Source: Clostridiales bacterium (GTDB lineage: Bacteria; Bacillota; Clostridia; Christensenellales; Aristaeellaceae). Taken from it: a DNA stretch of 41,390 nt. Under the pieces are notes generated by a model. The model saw only the letters and a list, made by a program, of their open reading frames with translations. It was not told where the DNA came from and did no database searches. The position numbers were made by a program, and so were the translations under genes. This document shows, piece after piece, positions 17,857-25,924 of this stretch. Location: assembly GCA_012520375.1 (NCBI GenBank), contig JAAYOH010000008.1, positions 1 to 41,390 on the forward strand, given 5' to 3'. Numbering within the stretch: position 1 is the first letter of the stretch; each line of letters begins with the position of its first letter.

Positions 17857-18892
17857 CCCTCGGCCGACCCTTTCCCCGGATCCAGTTTCGCAGGCTTTCC
17901 GCTATCATGGTGGCAAGCCCGAAAATCATCAGCAGGTAGTATGTGAATAGCCTCCAGCACAGCATGGCGGCCAGGATGCTGCCCTCGGGGAAAATATCCA
18001 GAAAAAAGAGATAAAAACCGCCCTCTTGTACCCCGGCAGCGCCGGGCAGCGGCACAAAGGCGGCGGAGATGAACAGCAACAATTGAAGGGTCAACAATTG
18101 CCCAAAGGTCCATCCCTCCAGGGCAAAGGCCCGGTACAGGCAGAAGGGAACGCTCATCAGGAAGAGGACCTGCAGCAGGCTCAGCAGCAGCACCATCAGG
18201 GCGTCCAGGGGATGGGTCAGGAGGGCCCACAGGGCGCTGCGGTACTCTTCCAGGCTCTTCTGGGCTTTGGCGCGGGTGGCGTCCTCGTCCTTCACGAAGT
18301 GCAGCCGCGCTGCCAGCCGGACACACCAGGAAAGGGCCCTGTTGACCAGGGCGATGCGCCCCGCAGTGAGGATCACTGCCGCCATGAGCACGCCGTTGAG
18401 CACAAAGCCCAGCACGACGATGTACAGCATGCCGCCGAGCTGCCCATAGACCATGGAGCCGTTCAGGATCCAACAGATGAGGCCCATCAGCAGGAGAGAG
18501 ACCTGAAAGCCGATAAATTTCACAGACACCGTAGCCACCGCAGTGCTCACCGGGATGCCCTGGCGATGCATAGCCAGCACCTGCATGGGCTGGCCGCCGC
18601 TGGCGGAAGGGGTGATGGCGGAGTAGAAGTGGCCCGTCCCCGACACCACCAGGGCGTCGAACAAGCCGATCTTTTCCCCTTGCCTGCGCAGGTAGTAGAT
18701 GAGCAGCCCGCAGCGGGTAAGAATGTACAGCACCATCACGGCAAGGGCGGCCCAGACCCATTCGGTTTCCATGTATCCGAAGGCTTTGATGGCGTCCGGC
18801 AGGTCTTTGGAGCGGGAGATGACTACCAGCACGATTGCGGTGGCCAGGGCGATGTACAGAACGCTCCCGTATTTTTTGATAAAAGCCCTCAT
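17849..18892 (-). CDS. YbhN/UPF0104 (LPG-synthase TM-like) membrane protein
   Basis: 347 residues with about eight membrane segments. The two family signatures are visible: ITPSASGGQPMQ (SGGxP motif) and VPLPGAAGVQEGGF (PxPGxxGxxEGG motif). This is the membrane domain found in MprF as the lysyl-phosphatidylglycerol flippase and alone in many bacteria as a presumed lipid or glycolipid transporter. No aminoacyl-transfer domain is attached. GGAGAGG stands a few bases before the ATG. The start overlaps the DUF3842 gene by 4 bp and the end overlaps the methyltransferase by 8 bp, so the genes are tightly coupled. The lipid moved is unknown. Confidence 0.85.
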   Translation of the reverse strand: MRAFIKKYGSVLYIALATAIVLVVISRSKDLPDAIKAFGYMETEWVWAALAVMVLYILTRCGLLIYYLRRQGEKIGLFDALVVSGTGHFYSAITPSASGGQPMQVLAMHRQGIPVSTAVATVSVKFIGFQVSLLLMGLICWILNGSMVYGQLGGMLYIVVLGFVLNGVLMAAVILTAGRIALVNRALSWCVRLAARLHFVKDEDATRAKAQKSLEEYRSALWALLTHPLDALMVLLLSLLQVLFLMSVPFCLYRAFALEGWTFGQLLTLQLLLFISAAFVPLPGAAGVQEGGFYLFFLDIFPEGSILAAMLCWRLFTYYLLMIFGLATMIAESLRNWIRGKGRPRDG

Positions 18893-19305
18893 GTCGCCTC
18901 TCCCGACCATTGCAGATATTTGTCCACCGCATCCGCTACTGCCTGCTGCATGGAAAGGGCGCCCGTTCCCGCGATCTGCACCCGGCAGTTGGTGGCGGGC
19001 AGCAGGATCTTCCGGGCCCGGCTGGCCCCCACGGCGACGGCCATTGCGGGGGTTATCTCTCCCATCAGGGCGTCCGCCAGCACGATGCCCACGGGGCCCA
19101 GGATGACGTCGGCGTCTTTGGCGTTCACCAGCACCGCGTTTTCTCCCGTGGCGCCGCCCTCCGCTCCGGAGCGCAGCATGGACGCGGTGGCCATGGCGTT
19201 GGTTCCCACGCACAGGACCGGTTGATCGGGACAAGCCTTTTTCAGAGCCTCGATCAGGGCCCGGCCCATGCCGCCGCCCTGCCCGTCGATGACAAGCACC
19301 TTCAT
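18889..19305 (-). CDS. DUF3842 family protein
   Basis: 138 residues. The N-terminus MKVLVIDGQGGGMGRALIEAL has a Rossmann-like glycine-rich loop, followed by GTNAMATASMLRSGA and by GPVGIVLADALMGEITPAMA, the patterns of the DUF3842 family of Clostridia. No function is established; a nucleotide-binding or sensing role is only a guess from the glycine-rich loop. AGGAGG lies about 7 bases before the ATG. It overlaps the YbhN-type gene by 4 bp and is 11 bp from the NUDIX gene, so it is co-transcribed with a possible lipid transporter and a nucleotide-cleaning enzyme. Confidence 0.8.
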   Translation of the reverse strand: MKVLVIDGQGGGMGRALIEALKKACPDQPVLCVGTNAMATASMLRSGAEGGATGENAVLVNAKDADVILGPVGIVLADALMGEITPAMAVAVGASRARKILLPATNCRVQIAGTGALSMQQAVADAVDKYLQWSGEAT

Positions 19306-19316
19306 GCGCACCCCTC

Positions 19317-19766
19317 CTATCCCTTTCGTTCGCTGCCCAGGTAGTAGGTCCCGTCGCCGTAGATCATGCGCATCAGGTTGTTGCGCACGGTGCGGGGGAA
19401 CAGGCGCCCGGTGACGGCCTCGTTCAGGTCCACCCATTCGCTGGACAGCTGGTAGGCGTCCCGGTGGGTGGGCTTGGAGCGCTCCACATCCAGCAGCTCG
19501 CACAGGTAGAGAAAGTACAGTTTATGGTCCGGAGGTCCCTCTTGGCGCCGGGTCACCTGCTCGTATACCCCCGCCAGGCGAACGGGCGCCACGGACAGGC
19601 CGGTCTCCTCCAGCAATTCCCGCCGGATGGCCTCCGTCAAGGTTTCGCCCAGCCGCTGTCCGCCCCCGGGCAGGGCATAGTAGACCCCGAAACGGGAACG
19701 ACAGCGATTGAGCAGGATCTTTCCGCTGTCCATGAGCAGCGCCTTGGCCGAATTGCGGATCGCCAT
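19317..19766 (-). CDS. NUDIX hydrolase
   Basis: 149 residues. The NUDIX box Gx5Ex7REUxEExGU is intact, running from GGQRLGE to RRELLEETGL, with the metal-binding glutamates in REllEE. The protein hydrolyses a nucleoside diphosphate linked to another group; which one cannot be told. The start is the second of two nearby ATGs, MAIRNSAK, because AGGAGG stands 8 bases before it and only 2 bases before the first. An in-frame TTG further up is rejected. It has a good promoter (19802-19831) and is the first gene of a four-gene operon. Confidence 0.9.
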   Translation of the reverse strand: MAIRNSAKALLMDSGKILLNRCRSRFGVYYALPGGGQRLGETLTEAIRRELLEETGLSVAPVRLAGVYEQVTRRQEGPPDHKLYFLYLCELLDVERSKPTHRDAYQLSSEWVDLNEAVTGRLFPRTVRNNLMRMIYGDGTYYLGSERKG

Positions 19767-19801
19767 ATCCATATCCTCCTGGTACCACGTCCTGATCAAC
19801 T

Positions 19802-19831
19802 ATTATACGCCCACCGTGCTCCTTTTGACAA
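19802..19831 (-). promoter_or_regulatory. Promoter for the NUDIX operon
   Basis: TTGTCA (19826-19831), 18 bases, TATAAT (19802-19807), read on the minus strand. As at 7.15 kb, the -35 lies in TTGACAA, which reads as a -35 in either direction, but no good plus-strand -10 pairs with it here. Confidence 0.75.
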
Positions 19832-19889
19832 GGCTTGTCCTGTTTTATTTCCGTACAGACTGTGGGGAGGGGAAATCACATGGATGGAC

Positions 19890-19918
19890 TTGACGAACAG
19901 GGGGAAAAGATAGATAAT
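19890..19918 (+). promoter_or_regulatory. Promoter for the DUF512-der-plsY operon
   Basis: TTGACG (19890-19895), a 17-base spacer and GATAAT (19913-19918). Transcription would begin about 25 bases before the DUF512 ATG. Confidence 0.7.
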
Positions 19919-19950
19919 AGGGGAGGAAGCAAATTCGGGCGGAGGACGGC

Positions 19951-21255
19951 ATGGCGGCACAGAGGATCATCCGGGTGGAGGCCGGGGGCGCGGCGGACCG
20001 GGCAGGGGTGAAGGAGGGCGACCTGCTCACAGCCATCAACGGCCATCCCGTGCTGGACCTGATCGACTACCAGGCCCTGAGTTGCCGCCGTCGCCTGACC
20101 CTGCAGCTGCTGCGGGCGGGGACCCCCGTAAGCCTCTCCCTGGAAAAGGATATCTGGCAGCCCCTGGGCCTGGGCTTTGACCAGCCCCTGATGTCTCCCC
20201 GGCGGGACTGCATCAACCGCTGCCTGTTCTGCTTCGTGGACCAGCTGCCCAGCGGGGCACGGGAAAGCCTCCGGGTCAAGGACGACGACTGGCGCATGTC
20301 CCTGATGATGGGCAATTTCGTCACCCTGACCAACGTGTCGGAGGCCGAACTGGCCCGGATCATCCGACGGAAATGCGCGCCCCTGTACATCTCGGTGCAC
20401 GCTACGGAGCCAAGGCTCCGGGCGAAGCTGCTGGGGCAGGAGCGGGGGGCCCGGATCATGGAACAGCTGAGGGCCCTGGCGGAGGCGGGCCTGTCCTTCC
20501 ATACCCAGGCGGTGCTGTGCCCGGGGATGAACGATGGGGAAGCCCTGGAGCGCACCATGGAGGACCTCTACGGGCTGTGGCCCGTCGCCCGTTCCCTGGC
20601 CCTGGTGCCGGTGGGGCTTACCGGGCACCGGAAGGGCCTGTATCCCATCCACCCTTTTCGCAAGGAGGGGGCGGAGAAGGTGCTGGACATGGCGGAAGCC
20701 ATGCGGGCCCGGGCCCTGGCGGAAGCGGGGGATCCCTTCGTGCATCCCGCGGACGAGTTTTACCTGATCGCCGGGCGTCCCTTTCCCCCGGAGGCGTCCT
20801 ACGGGGAGTATCCCCAGATCGAGAACGGGGTGGGGTTGTGCCGCCTGTTGGAGAGCCAGTTCAGGGCGGCGCAGCGGGAACTGGATCCGGCCCGGGTGGT
20901 CCCGGGAAAGGCGGTGGTCGCCTGCGGGGTATCCGTAGCCCCCTTCCTGAGGGAGCTGTTGGAAAAATTCCCGATCCCCGGGGTCCGGGCGGAGGTACGG
21001 CCTCTGGTCAATCACTTTTTCGGGCCCAGCGTCACGGTTTCCGGCCTGCTCACCGGCGGGGACCTGATCCGGGGACTGGACGGGGTGCGCTGCAACCGGC
21101 TGCTGATTTCCCGCGCCATGCTGCGGGAAGGGGATACCGTCTTCCTGGACGACAGGACGGTGGAGGAAGTCGAGGCGGCGCTGGGACAGAAGATCACAAG
21201 CGTCCATGACGGAGAGGGCCTGGTCAGGGCGCTCTCCGGATGGGAACAGGAGTAA
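19951..21255 (+). CDS. DUF512 radical-SAM-like Fe-S protein with N-terminal PDZ domain
   Basis: 434 residues. Residues about 5-65 form a PDZ-like domain (GGAADRAGVKEGDLLTAING). A CxxxCxxC cluster follows (Cys87, Cys91, Cys94 in DCINRCLFCFVDQ), the radical-SAM [4Fe-4S] pattern. The C-terminal half is the DUF512 domain. The family (TIGR03279-like) is common in Clostridia and cyanobacteria, is often adjacent to der, and has no settled function. It has been guessed to act in translation or ribosome assembly because of that neighbour. GGAGG lies 5 bases before the ATG. It ends 3 bp before der, so they are co-transcribed. Confidence 0.88.
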   Translation: MAAQRIIRVEAGGAADRAGVKEGDLLTAINGHPVLDLIDYQALSCRRRLTLQLLRAGTPVSLSLEKDIWQPLGLGFDQPLMSPRRDCINRCLFCFVDQLPSGARESLRVKDDDWRMSLMMGNFVTLTNVSEAELARIIRRKCAPLYISVHATEPRLRAKLLGQERGARIMEQLRALAEAGLSFHTQAVLCPGMNDGEALERTMEDLYGLWPVARSLALVPVGLTGHRKGLYPIHPFRKEGAEKVLDMAEAMRARALAEAGDPFVHPADEFYLIAGRPFPPEASYGEYPQIENGVGLCRLLESQFRAAQRELDPARVVPGKAVVACGVSVAPFLRELLEKFPIPGVRAEVRPLVNHFFGPSVTVSGLLTGGDLIRGLDGVRCNRLLISRAMLREGDTVFLDDRTVEEVEAALGQKITSVHDGEGLVRALSGWEQE

Positions 21256-21258
21256 TAC

Positions 21259-22593
21259 ATGGCAAACGCAAGGCCTCTCGTGGCCATCGTGGGGCGCCCC
21301 AACGTGGGCAAGTCCACCTTTTTCAATAAAATTGCGGGGCGCCGCATCGCGATCGTAGACGACACCCCCGGGGTGACCCGGGACCGGGTGTATGCGGACT
21401 GCGAGTGGCAGAACTACAAGTTCACCCTCATCGACACCGGGGGCATCGACCCGGGCTCCGACGATCCCCTGCTCAGGCAAATGCGCTATCAGGCAGAGAT
21501 TGCCATCGAGACCTGCGACGTGATCCTGTTCTTCGTGGACGGGCGGCAGGGCATGACGGCGGACGACGAGACGGTGGCGGATATGCTGCGCCGGGCGGGC
21601 AAGCCGGTGCTGCTGGTGGTCAACAAGATCGACCACGCGTCCATGATCAACGAGATCTACGATTTCTACCAGCTGGGGATGGGGGATCCCATCGGCATCT
21701 CCTCGGTCAACATGATGAACTTCGGCGACTTGCTGGAGGAGATCTGCCGCCATTTTCCCGACCCGGACGAACTGCCCCCGGAGGATCCCGCCATCCAGGT
21801 GGCGGTGGTGGGCAAACCCAACGTGGGCAAGAGCTCCCTGGTGAACAGGCTGCTGGGCCAGGAGCGGGTCATGGTCTCCGACATTGCGGGCACCACCCGG
21901 GACGCGGTGGATACCCGGCTCAGCGACGGCGGGGACGAGTTCGTCATCATCGACACCGCAGGCATCCGCCGCAAGCGGGCCATCGAGCAGCAATCCCTGG
22001 AGCGCTACAGCGTGGTGCGCGCCCTGGCCGCCATCGACCGCTGCGACGTGGCGCTGCTGATCATCGACGCGACCCAGGGGGTGTCGGAGCAGGACAGCAA
22101 GATCGCGGGCTACATCGACGAACAGGGCAAGGCGGCCATCATCCTGATCAACAAGTGGGATGCGGTGGAGAAGGAGACCGGCACCATGTCCGAATACGAC
22201 CGGCAGGTGCGGGAGGCGCTGAAGTTTATGGACTACGCCCCCATCCTGTACATCTCCGCCCTCACTGGGCAGCGCACCCACAAGATCCTGGACGCGGTGC
22301 GGGAGGCCTATGCCCAGGCGTCCCGGCGCATCACCACGGGGCTTTTGAACGACGTGCTGGCGGACGCCCAGGCGGCCCTCAGCCCTCCCTCCACCGGCGG
22401 GCGGCGGCTGAAGATCTTCTACGCCACCCAGCAGCAGGTCAGGCCCCCTACCTTCGTATTCTTCCTCAACGACCGGACCCTGATGCATTTTTCCTACGAG
22501 CGCTACCTCCACAATCAGTTCCGGAAGGCATTTGGTTTCGAGGGGACGCCCCTGCGCTTCATCCTTCGGGAACGCAGAAAAGGAGAGGACTGA
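21259..22593 (+). CDS. der: Ribosome biogenesis GTPase Der (EngA)
   Basis: 444 residues with tandem GTPase domains. G1 motifs GRPNVGKST (about residue 12) and GKPNVGKSS (about residue 184), G3 DTGG and DTAG, and G4 NKID and NKWD are all intact. The C-terminal KH-like domain ends KRKGED-like (RERRKGED). Der assists late 50S subunit assembly and is essential in most bacteria. It lies 3 bp after DUF512 and 2 bp before plsY. The start MANARPLVAIVG is the only one compatible with the first G domain; the upstream context GGAACAGGAG serves as ribosome site. Confidence 0.97.
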   Translation: MANARPLVAIVGRPNVGKSTFFNKIAGRRIAIVDDTPGVTRDRVYADCEWQNYKFTLIDTGGIDPGSDDPLLRQMRYQAEIAIETCDVILFFVDGRQGMTADDETVADMLRRAGKPVLLVVNKIDHASMINEIYDFYQLGMGDPIGISSVNMMNFGDLLEEICRHFPDPDELPPEDPAIQVAVVGKPNVGKSSLVNRLLGQERVMVSDIAGTTRDAVDTRLSDGGDEFVIIDTAGIRRKRAIEQQSLERYSVVRALAAIDRCDVALLIIDATQGVSEQDSKIAGYIDEQGKAAIILINKWDAVEKETGTMSEYDRQVREALKFMDYAPILYISALTGQRTHKILDAVREAYAQASRRITTGLLNDVLADAQAALSPPSTGGRRLKIFYATQQQVRPPTFVFFLNDRTLMHFSYERYLHNQFRKAFGFEGTPLRFILRERRKGED

Positions 22594-22595
22594 AT

Positions 22596-23258
22596 ATGGA
22601 ATTGCTTTGGAAACTTCCGCTCATTGCGGCAGCGGGATACCTTTTGGGAAACATCCAGACCGGCGTCATCGTCAGCAAAACCATGGGCAAGTTCGATGTG
22701 CGGCGCCGGGGCAGTCAAAGCGCAGGCACCACCAACGTGCTGCGCACCATGGGCTGGCTGCCCAGCATGATCACCCTGGTGGGGGATGTGCTGAAGAGCG
22801 TGGCGGCGGCCCTGATCGGCCTGTACCTGGGAGGACCGTGGGGCAGCTGGGGCGCCCGGCTGGGGGGCCTGTGTGCGGTGCTGGGCCACAACTGGCCCGT
22901 GCTCTTCGGCTTTAAAGGGGGCAAGGGCATCGCCGCTTCCCTGGGGCTTATCCTGGTCATCGATCCCCCCTGGGTCGGGGCAGCCCTGGTGGCGTGCCAG
23001 GCCATCGTGCTGGCCATCACCCGCACCATGTCCGTGGCCTCTTTGGCGTCCGCCTCGGTGTACGCGGTGCTGTCCCTCATCGTCCACTGGGGGCGGTGGC
23101 CCGAGGCGGGTTATGGTCTGCTGGTGGCGGCACTGGCCTTTTTCAGCCACCGCAGCAACATCGAGCGCATCTCGGAAAAGCGGGAAAACAAACTCGACTT
23201 CAAGGAGATCTCGGATATATCCAAAAAATTCTATGAAGGGAAGGGGAAGGACAAATGA
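22596..23258 (+). CDS. plsY: Glycerol-3-phosphate acyltransferase PlsY
   Basis: 220 residues with about five membrane segments. The conserved loops are GSQSAGTTNVLRTMG (motif 1, catalytic Ser/Arg region), HNWPVLFGFKGGKGIA (motif 2, phosphate binding) and SHRSNIERI (motif 3). PlsY moves an acyl group from acyl-phosphate to glycerol 3-phosphate, the first step of phospholipid synthesis. Motif 1 has Q-S-A-G-T in place of the commoner G-N-x-G-A. AGGAG precedes the ATG. The usual Bacillota neighbour gpsA does not follow; instead the stop overlaps a sugar kinase by 4 bp. Confidence 0.95.
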   Translation: MELLWKLPLIAAAGYLLGNIQTGVIVSKTMGKFDVRRRGSQSAGTTNVLRTMGWLPSMITLVGDVLKSVAAALIGLYLGGPWGSWGARLGGLCAVLGHNWPVLFGFKGGKGIAASLGLILVIDPPWVGAALVACQAIVLAITRTMSVASLASASVYAVLSLIVHWGRWPEAGYGLLVAALAFFSHRSNIERISEKRENKLDFKEISDISKKFYEGKGKDK

Positions 23259-24784
23259 AACGGGCGTATCTGATCGGACTGGACATCGGCACATCGGGGG
23301 CCAAGTGCATCATCGCCGACGAACAGGGTGAGGTGGTGGCTTCCAAAACGGTGGAGTATCCCCTGTACACCCCCAAGCCCGGCTGGGCGGAGCAGGACCC
23401 GGCGGACTGGTGGAAGGCCATCCAGGAGGGCTGCCGTGCCGTTATGGCTGCCCCGGGCATCGATGGGGACCTGATCCGGGGCGTCAGCTTGTCGGGGCAG
23501 ATGCATGGACTGGTAGCCCTGGACAAGGACCGGGAAGTGATCCGCCCCTCCATCCTGTGGTGTGACCAGCGCACCCAGAAACAGTGCGACTGGATCACCG
23601 CTGAGGCGGGCGGCCTGGAAGGACTGCTCACCTACACCAACAACGCCATGTTCACCGCCTATACCGGCGGCAAGATCCTGTGGCTCAAGGAGAACGAGCC
23701 CGAGAACTACGGGAAGATGGACGTCTTCTGCTGCCCCAAGGATTATATCCGCTACAAGCTCACCGGGGAGATCGCCATCGACGTCTCCGACGCCTCGGGC
23801 ACCGGCCTCTTTTACACCAAGGAGCGGCGCTGGAGCGAGGGTTTGATCGCCCTGGCGGGACTGGACCGCAGCATCTTCCCCCCGGTGCTGGAATCCATCG
23901 ACCTGGCGGGCCGGGTCACCAAGGAGGCTGCCCTTTTGACCGGCCTCCCCGAGGGCCTCGCGGTGTACGCCGGCGGCGGCGACGCGGTGATCCAGACCAC
24001 GGGTTCCGGCCTGGTGAAGCCCGGCATCCTGGGCGTGGTCATCGGCACGGCGGGCAACGTCACCACGGGCTTTGACGGTTTCCAGCCCAATCCCCAGGGC
24101 AAACTCCAGATGTTCTGCAACAACCAGCCCGGCCTGTACCACGCCCTGGGCTGCACCAACGCGGCGGGCAGCGCCTACCGCTGGTACCGGGACGTACTGT
24201 GCCAGCACCAGGTCCGGGAAGCCCGGGAAAAGGGCGTCAGCGTGTACGAGTTGATGAACCGGGACGCCGCCGCCTCTGTCCCCGGCTCTCACGGCATCGT
24301 CTACCTGCCCTACCTGTCCGGCGAGCGCTGCCCCTATCCGGATCCCGACTGCCGCAGCGTCTTCTACGGCATGAACCTGAAGACCACCCGGGCGGACCTG
24401 ACCCGGGCCGTCATGGAGGGCGTCACCTTCTCCCTGAAACAGGTGATCGACCTGGTCCGCCTCGTGGGCCCCGCCGAAAAGGTGTACACCTCCGGCGGCG
24501 GCGCGGCCTCCCCCCTGTGGCGCCAGATCCAGGCGGACGTGTTCGGCCTGCCGGTCTACACCATGTCCGCGGCCAGCGAGGGCGGCGCTTACGGGGCCGT
24601 GCTGGTGGCCGGCGTGGGCGCCGGCGTCTGGAAGGACCTGCAGGAGGCGGTCACCATCCTGCAGGTGGAGACCGAGACCCTGCCCGATCCCTCCACCAGG
24701 GCCGCCTACGAGGACGCCTTCGGCCTGTACGACATGCTGTATCCCGCCCTGAAACCCGTGTACGAAGCGGGGGCGAAGGAATAA
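23255..24784 (+). CDS. FGGY-family carbohydrate kinase (xylulokinase-like)
   Basis: 509 residues, typical for the family. The phosphate-1 loop is GLDIGTSGAKC (about residues 8-18), the substrate region contains SGQMHGLVALD (about 76-86), and the C-terminal adenosine motif reads SGGGAASPLWRQIQADVFGLPV over about 412-433. It phosphorylates a sugar with ATP; SGQMHG is characteristic of xylulokinases. It overlaps plsY by 4 bp (ATGA), an odd position for a catabolic gene. It faces an allulose-type epimerase across a shared hairpin, so a different ketose (fructose, allulose, ribulose) is possible. xylA is absent from the window, which weakens a plain xylose-pathway reading. Confidence 0.88.
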   Translation: MKRAYLIGLDIGTSGAKCIIADEQGEVVASKTVEYPLYTPKPGWAEQDPADWWKAIQEGCRAVMAAPGIDGDLIRGVSLSGQMHGLVALDKDREVIRPSILWCDQRTQKQCDWITAEAGGLEGLLTYTNNAMFTAYTGGKILWLKENEPENYGKMDVFCCPKDYIRYKLTGEIAIDVSDASGTGLFYTKERRWSEGLIALAGLDRSIFPPVLESIDLAGRVTKEAALLTGLPEGLAVYAGGGDAVIQTTGSGLVKPGILGVVIGTAGNVTTGFDGFQPNPQGKLQMFCNNQPGLYHALGCTNAAGSAYRWYRDVLCQHQVREAREKGVSVYELMNRDAAASVPGSHGIVYLPYLSGERCPYPDPDCRSVFYGMNLKTTRADLTRAVMEGVTFSLKQVIDLVRLVGPAEKVYTSGGGAASPLWRQIQADVFGLPVYTMSAASEGGAYGAVLVAGVGAGVWKDLQEAVTILQVETETLPDPSTRAAYEDAFGLYDMLYPALKPVYEAGAKE

Positions 24785-24810
24785 GGCAGGCAGATCAGCC
24801 AAACATAGGA

Positions 24811-24851
24811 AAGGGGCTTCCCGGACCCGCTGCGCGGATGGGAAGCCCCTT
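24811..24851. terminator. Hairpin terminator between convergent kinase and epimerase genes
   Basis: Perfect 12-bp stem AAGGGGCTTCCC (24811-24822) and GGGAAGCCCCTT (24840-24851) around a 17-base loop. Neither side has a long U-run, but the stem is very stable and lies between two converging transcripts, so it likely serves both. Confidence 0.75.
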
Positions 24852-24910
24852 GGTCGTCTTGAGCCCCTTCAGCAGCCGGGAATTCGCCGGCCCCGGGACC
24901 CTGCCCTCCC

Positions 24911-25783
24911 TTATTGCCGTCCCAGGACGAAGCGGGAGAACTGCAGCGCTCGCAGCGCATCGTGGTCCAGGGATCCTTCGTCCACCTTGTCCACCAGCTG
25001 CCGCCACACCTTGATTTCCCGGCCGATGGTGCCCCCGGCCCGGACGAAGGGCTCCATCACCACGTCGCCCTGGAAGTCGATGGCCCGAAGGGCCCGCCCG
25101 ATGTCGTTCCAGGGCAATCCGCCCTGTCCGGGGACCCTGCGGTTGGCTTCGCCGGTATGCAGCCGCCGCAGATAGGGGCCCGCCGTCAGGATGGCGTCGG
25201 GCATGGAATCCTCCTCGATGTTCATGTGGAAGGTATCCAGCAGTAGTTTTACGCTGGGCACATCCACTTCCTGCACGAACTCCACGCCCTCCTTTGCCGT
25301 ATTGAGCAGGTAGCCCTCGTACCGGTTGAGGCACTCCAGGCAGAAATCCACGCCCCGATCCAGCGCCTCTTTCCCCAGCTCCCGCACGTTCTTCAGGGCA
25401 ATGGCCCGGTCCCGCTCCCGGTCGATGGGCTTGCTGTAGTCCACGGGCCAGTAGGAGTACAGGCCGCCGCCGATGGAGCGAATGCCCATTTTTTCCAGCC
25501 TGCGCAGCATTTCCCGGAAAAAAGCCATGCCGTTGGCCACGACGGAGGGATCGCTGGAGGAAATATTCTGGTCCGCCGTGGGGCCATACCCCGCGGTCAG
25601 GGTGATGCCGTTGGCCTTGGCGCAGGCCCGCAGCTCCTGCATATAAGCTTCGGAGTACCCGGGCATGGGCGCATAGCTCAGTTCCATCACGTCAAACCCA
25701 AGTTTTGCCGCTTTTTCGATGTAGGCTTTGTAGTCGCCCCGCCACTCGGTCTCCCAATAGGCAAAGTATATGCCGAATTTCAT
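24911..25783 (-). CDS. D-allulose (D-psicose) 3-epimerase-like sugar epimerase
   Basis: 290 residues, a TIM-barrel sugar epimerase. It looks very close to the Clostridium cellulolyticum D-psicose 3-epimerase as I remember it. The metal and catalytic residues fall at the same numbers: Glu150 (DFCLECLNR), Asp183 (LLLDTFHMN), His209 (RRLHTGE) and Glu244 (VVMEPFVR). The N-terminus MKFGIYFAYWE also matches. It would interconvert D-fructose and D-allulose, or related ketohexoses, with Mn2+ or Co2+. GGGAGG precedes the ATG by 6 bases. It converges on the FGGY kinase, which may phosphorylate its product. D-tagatose 3-epimerase activity cannot be excluded. Confidence 0.9.
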   Translation of the reverse strand: MKFGIYFAYWETEWRGDYKAYIEKAAKLGFDVMELSYAPMPGYSEAYMQELRACAKANGITLTAGYGPTADQNISSSDPSVVANGMAFFREMLRRLEKMGIRSIGGGLYSYWPVDYSKPIDRERDRAIALKNVRELGKEALDRGVDFCLECLNRYEGYLLNTAKEGVEFVQEVDVPSVKLLLDTFHMNIEEDSMPDAILTAGPYLRRLHTGEANRRVPGQGGLPWNDIGRALRAIDFQGDVVMEPFVRAGGTIGREIKVWRQLVDKVDEGSLDHDALRALQFSRFVLGRQ

Positions 25784-25924
25784 GGTGGTTCCTCCCTTTC
25801 ATATCGGCCGCGCCCTGTTTCAAGGCCGCGATCCGTTTGTGCTCGTTTTGGGTGCCACGGGTATGATTCTCCCGGTACAGGCGGTTCCCGCGGCGGGAAA
25901 CCCTTCATCCGGGTGGGGATCCAA

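Noticed and set aside
19876-22512. 878-codon open frame antisense to the DUF512 and der genes
   Set aside because: Explained by third-position G+C bias of the real genes; no domain recognised.
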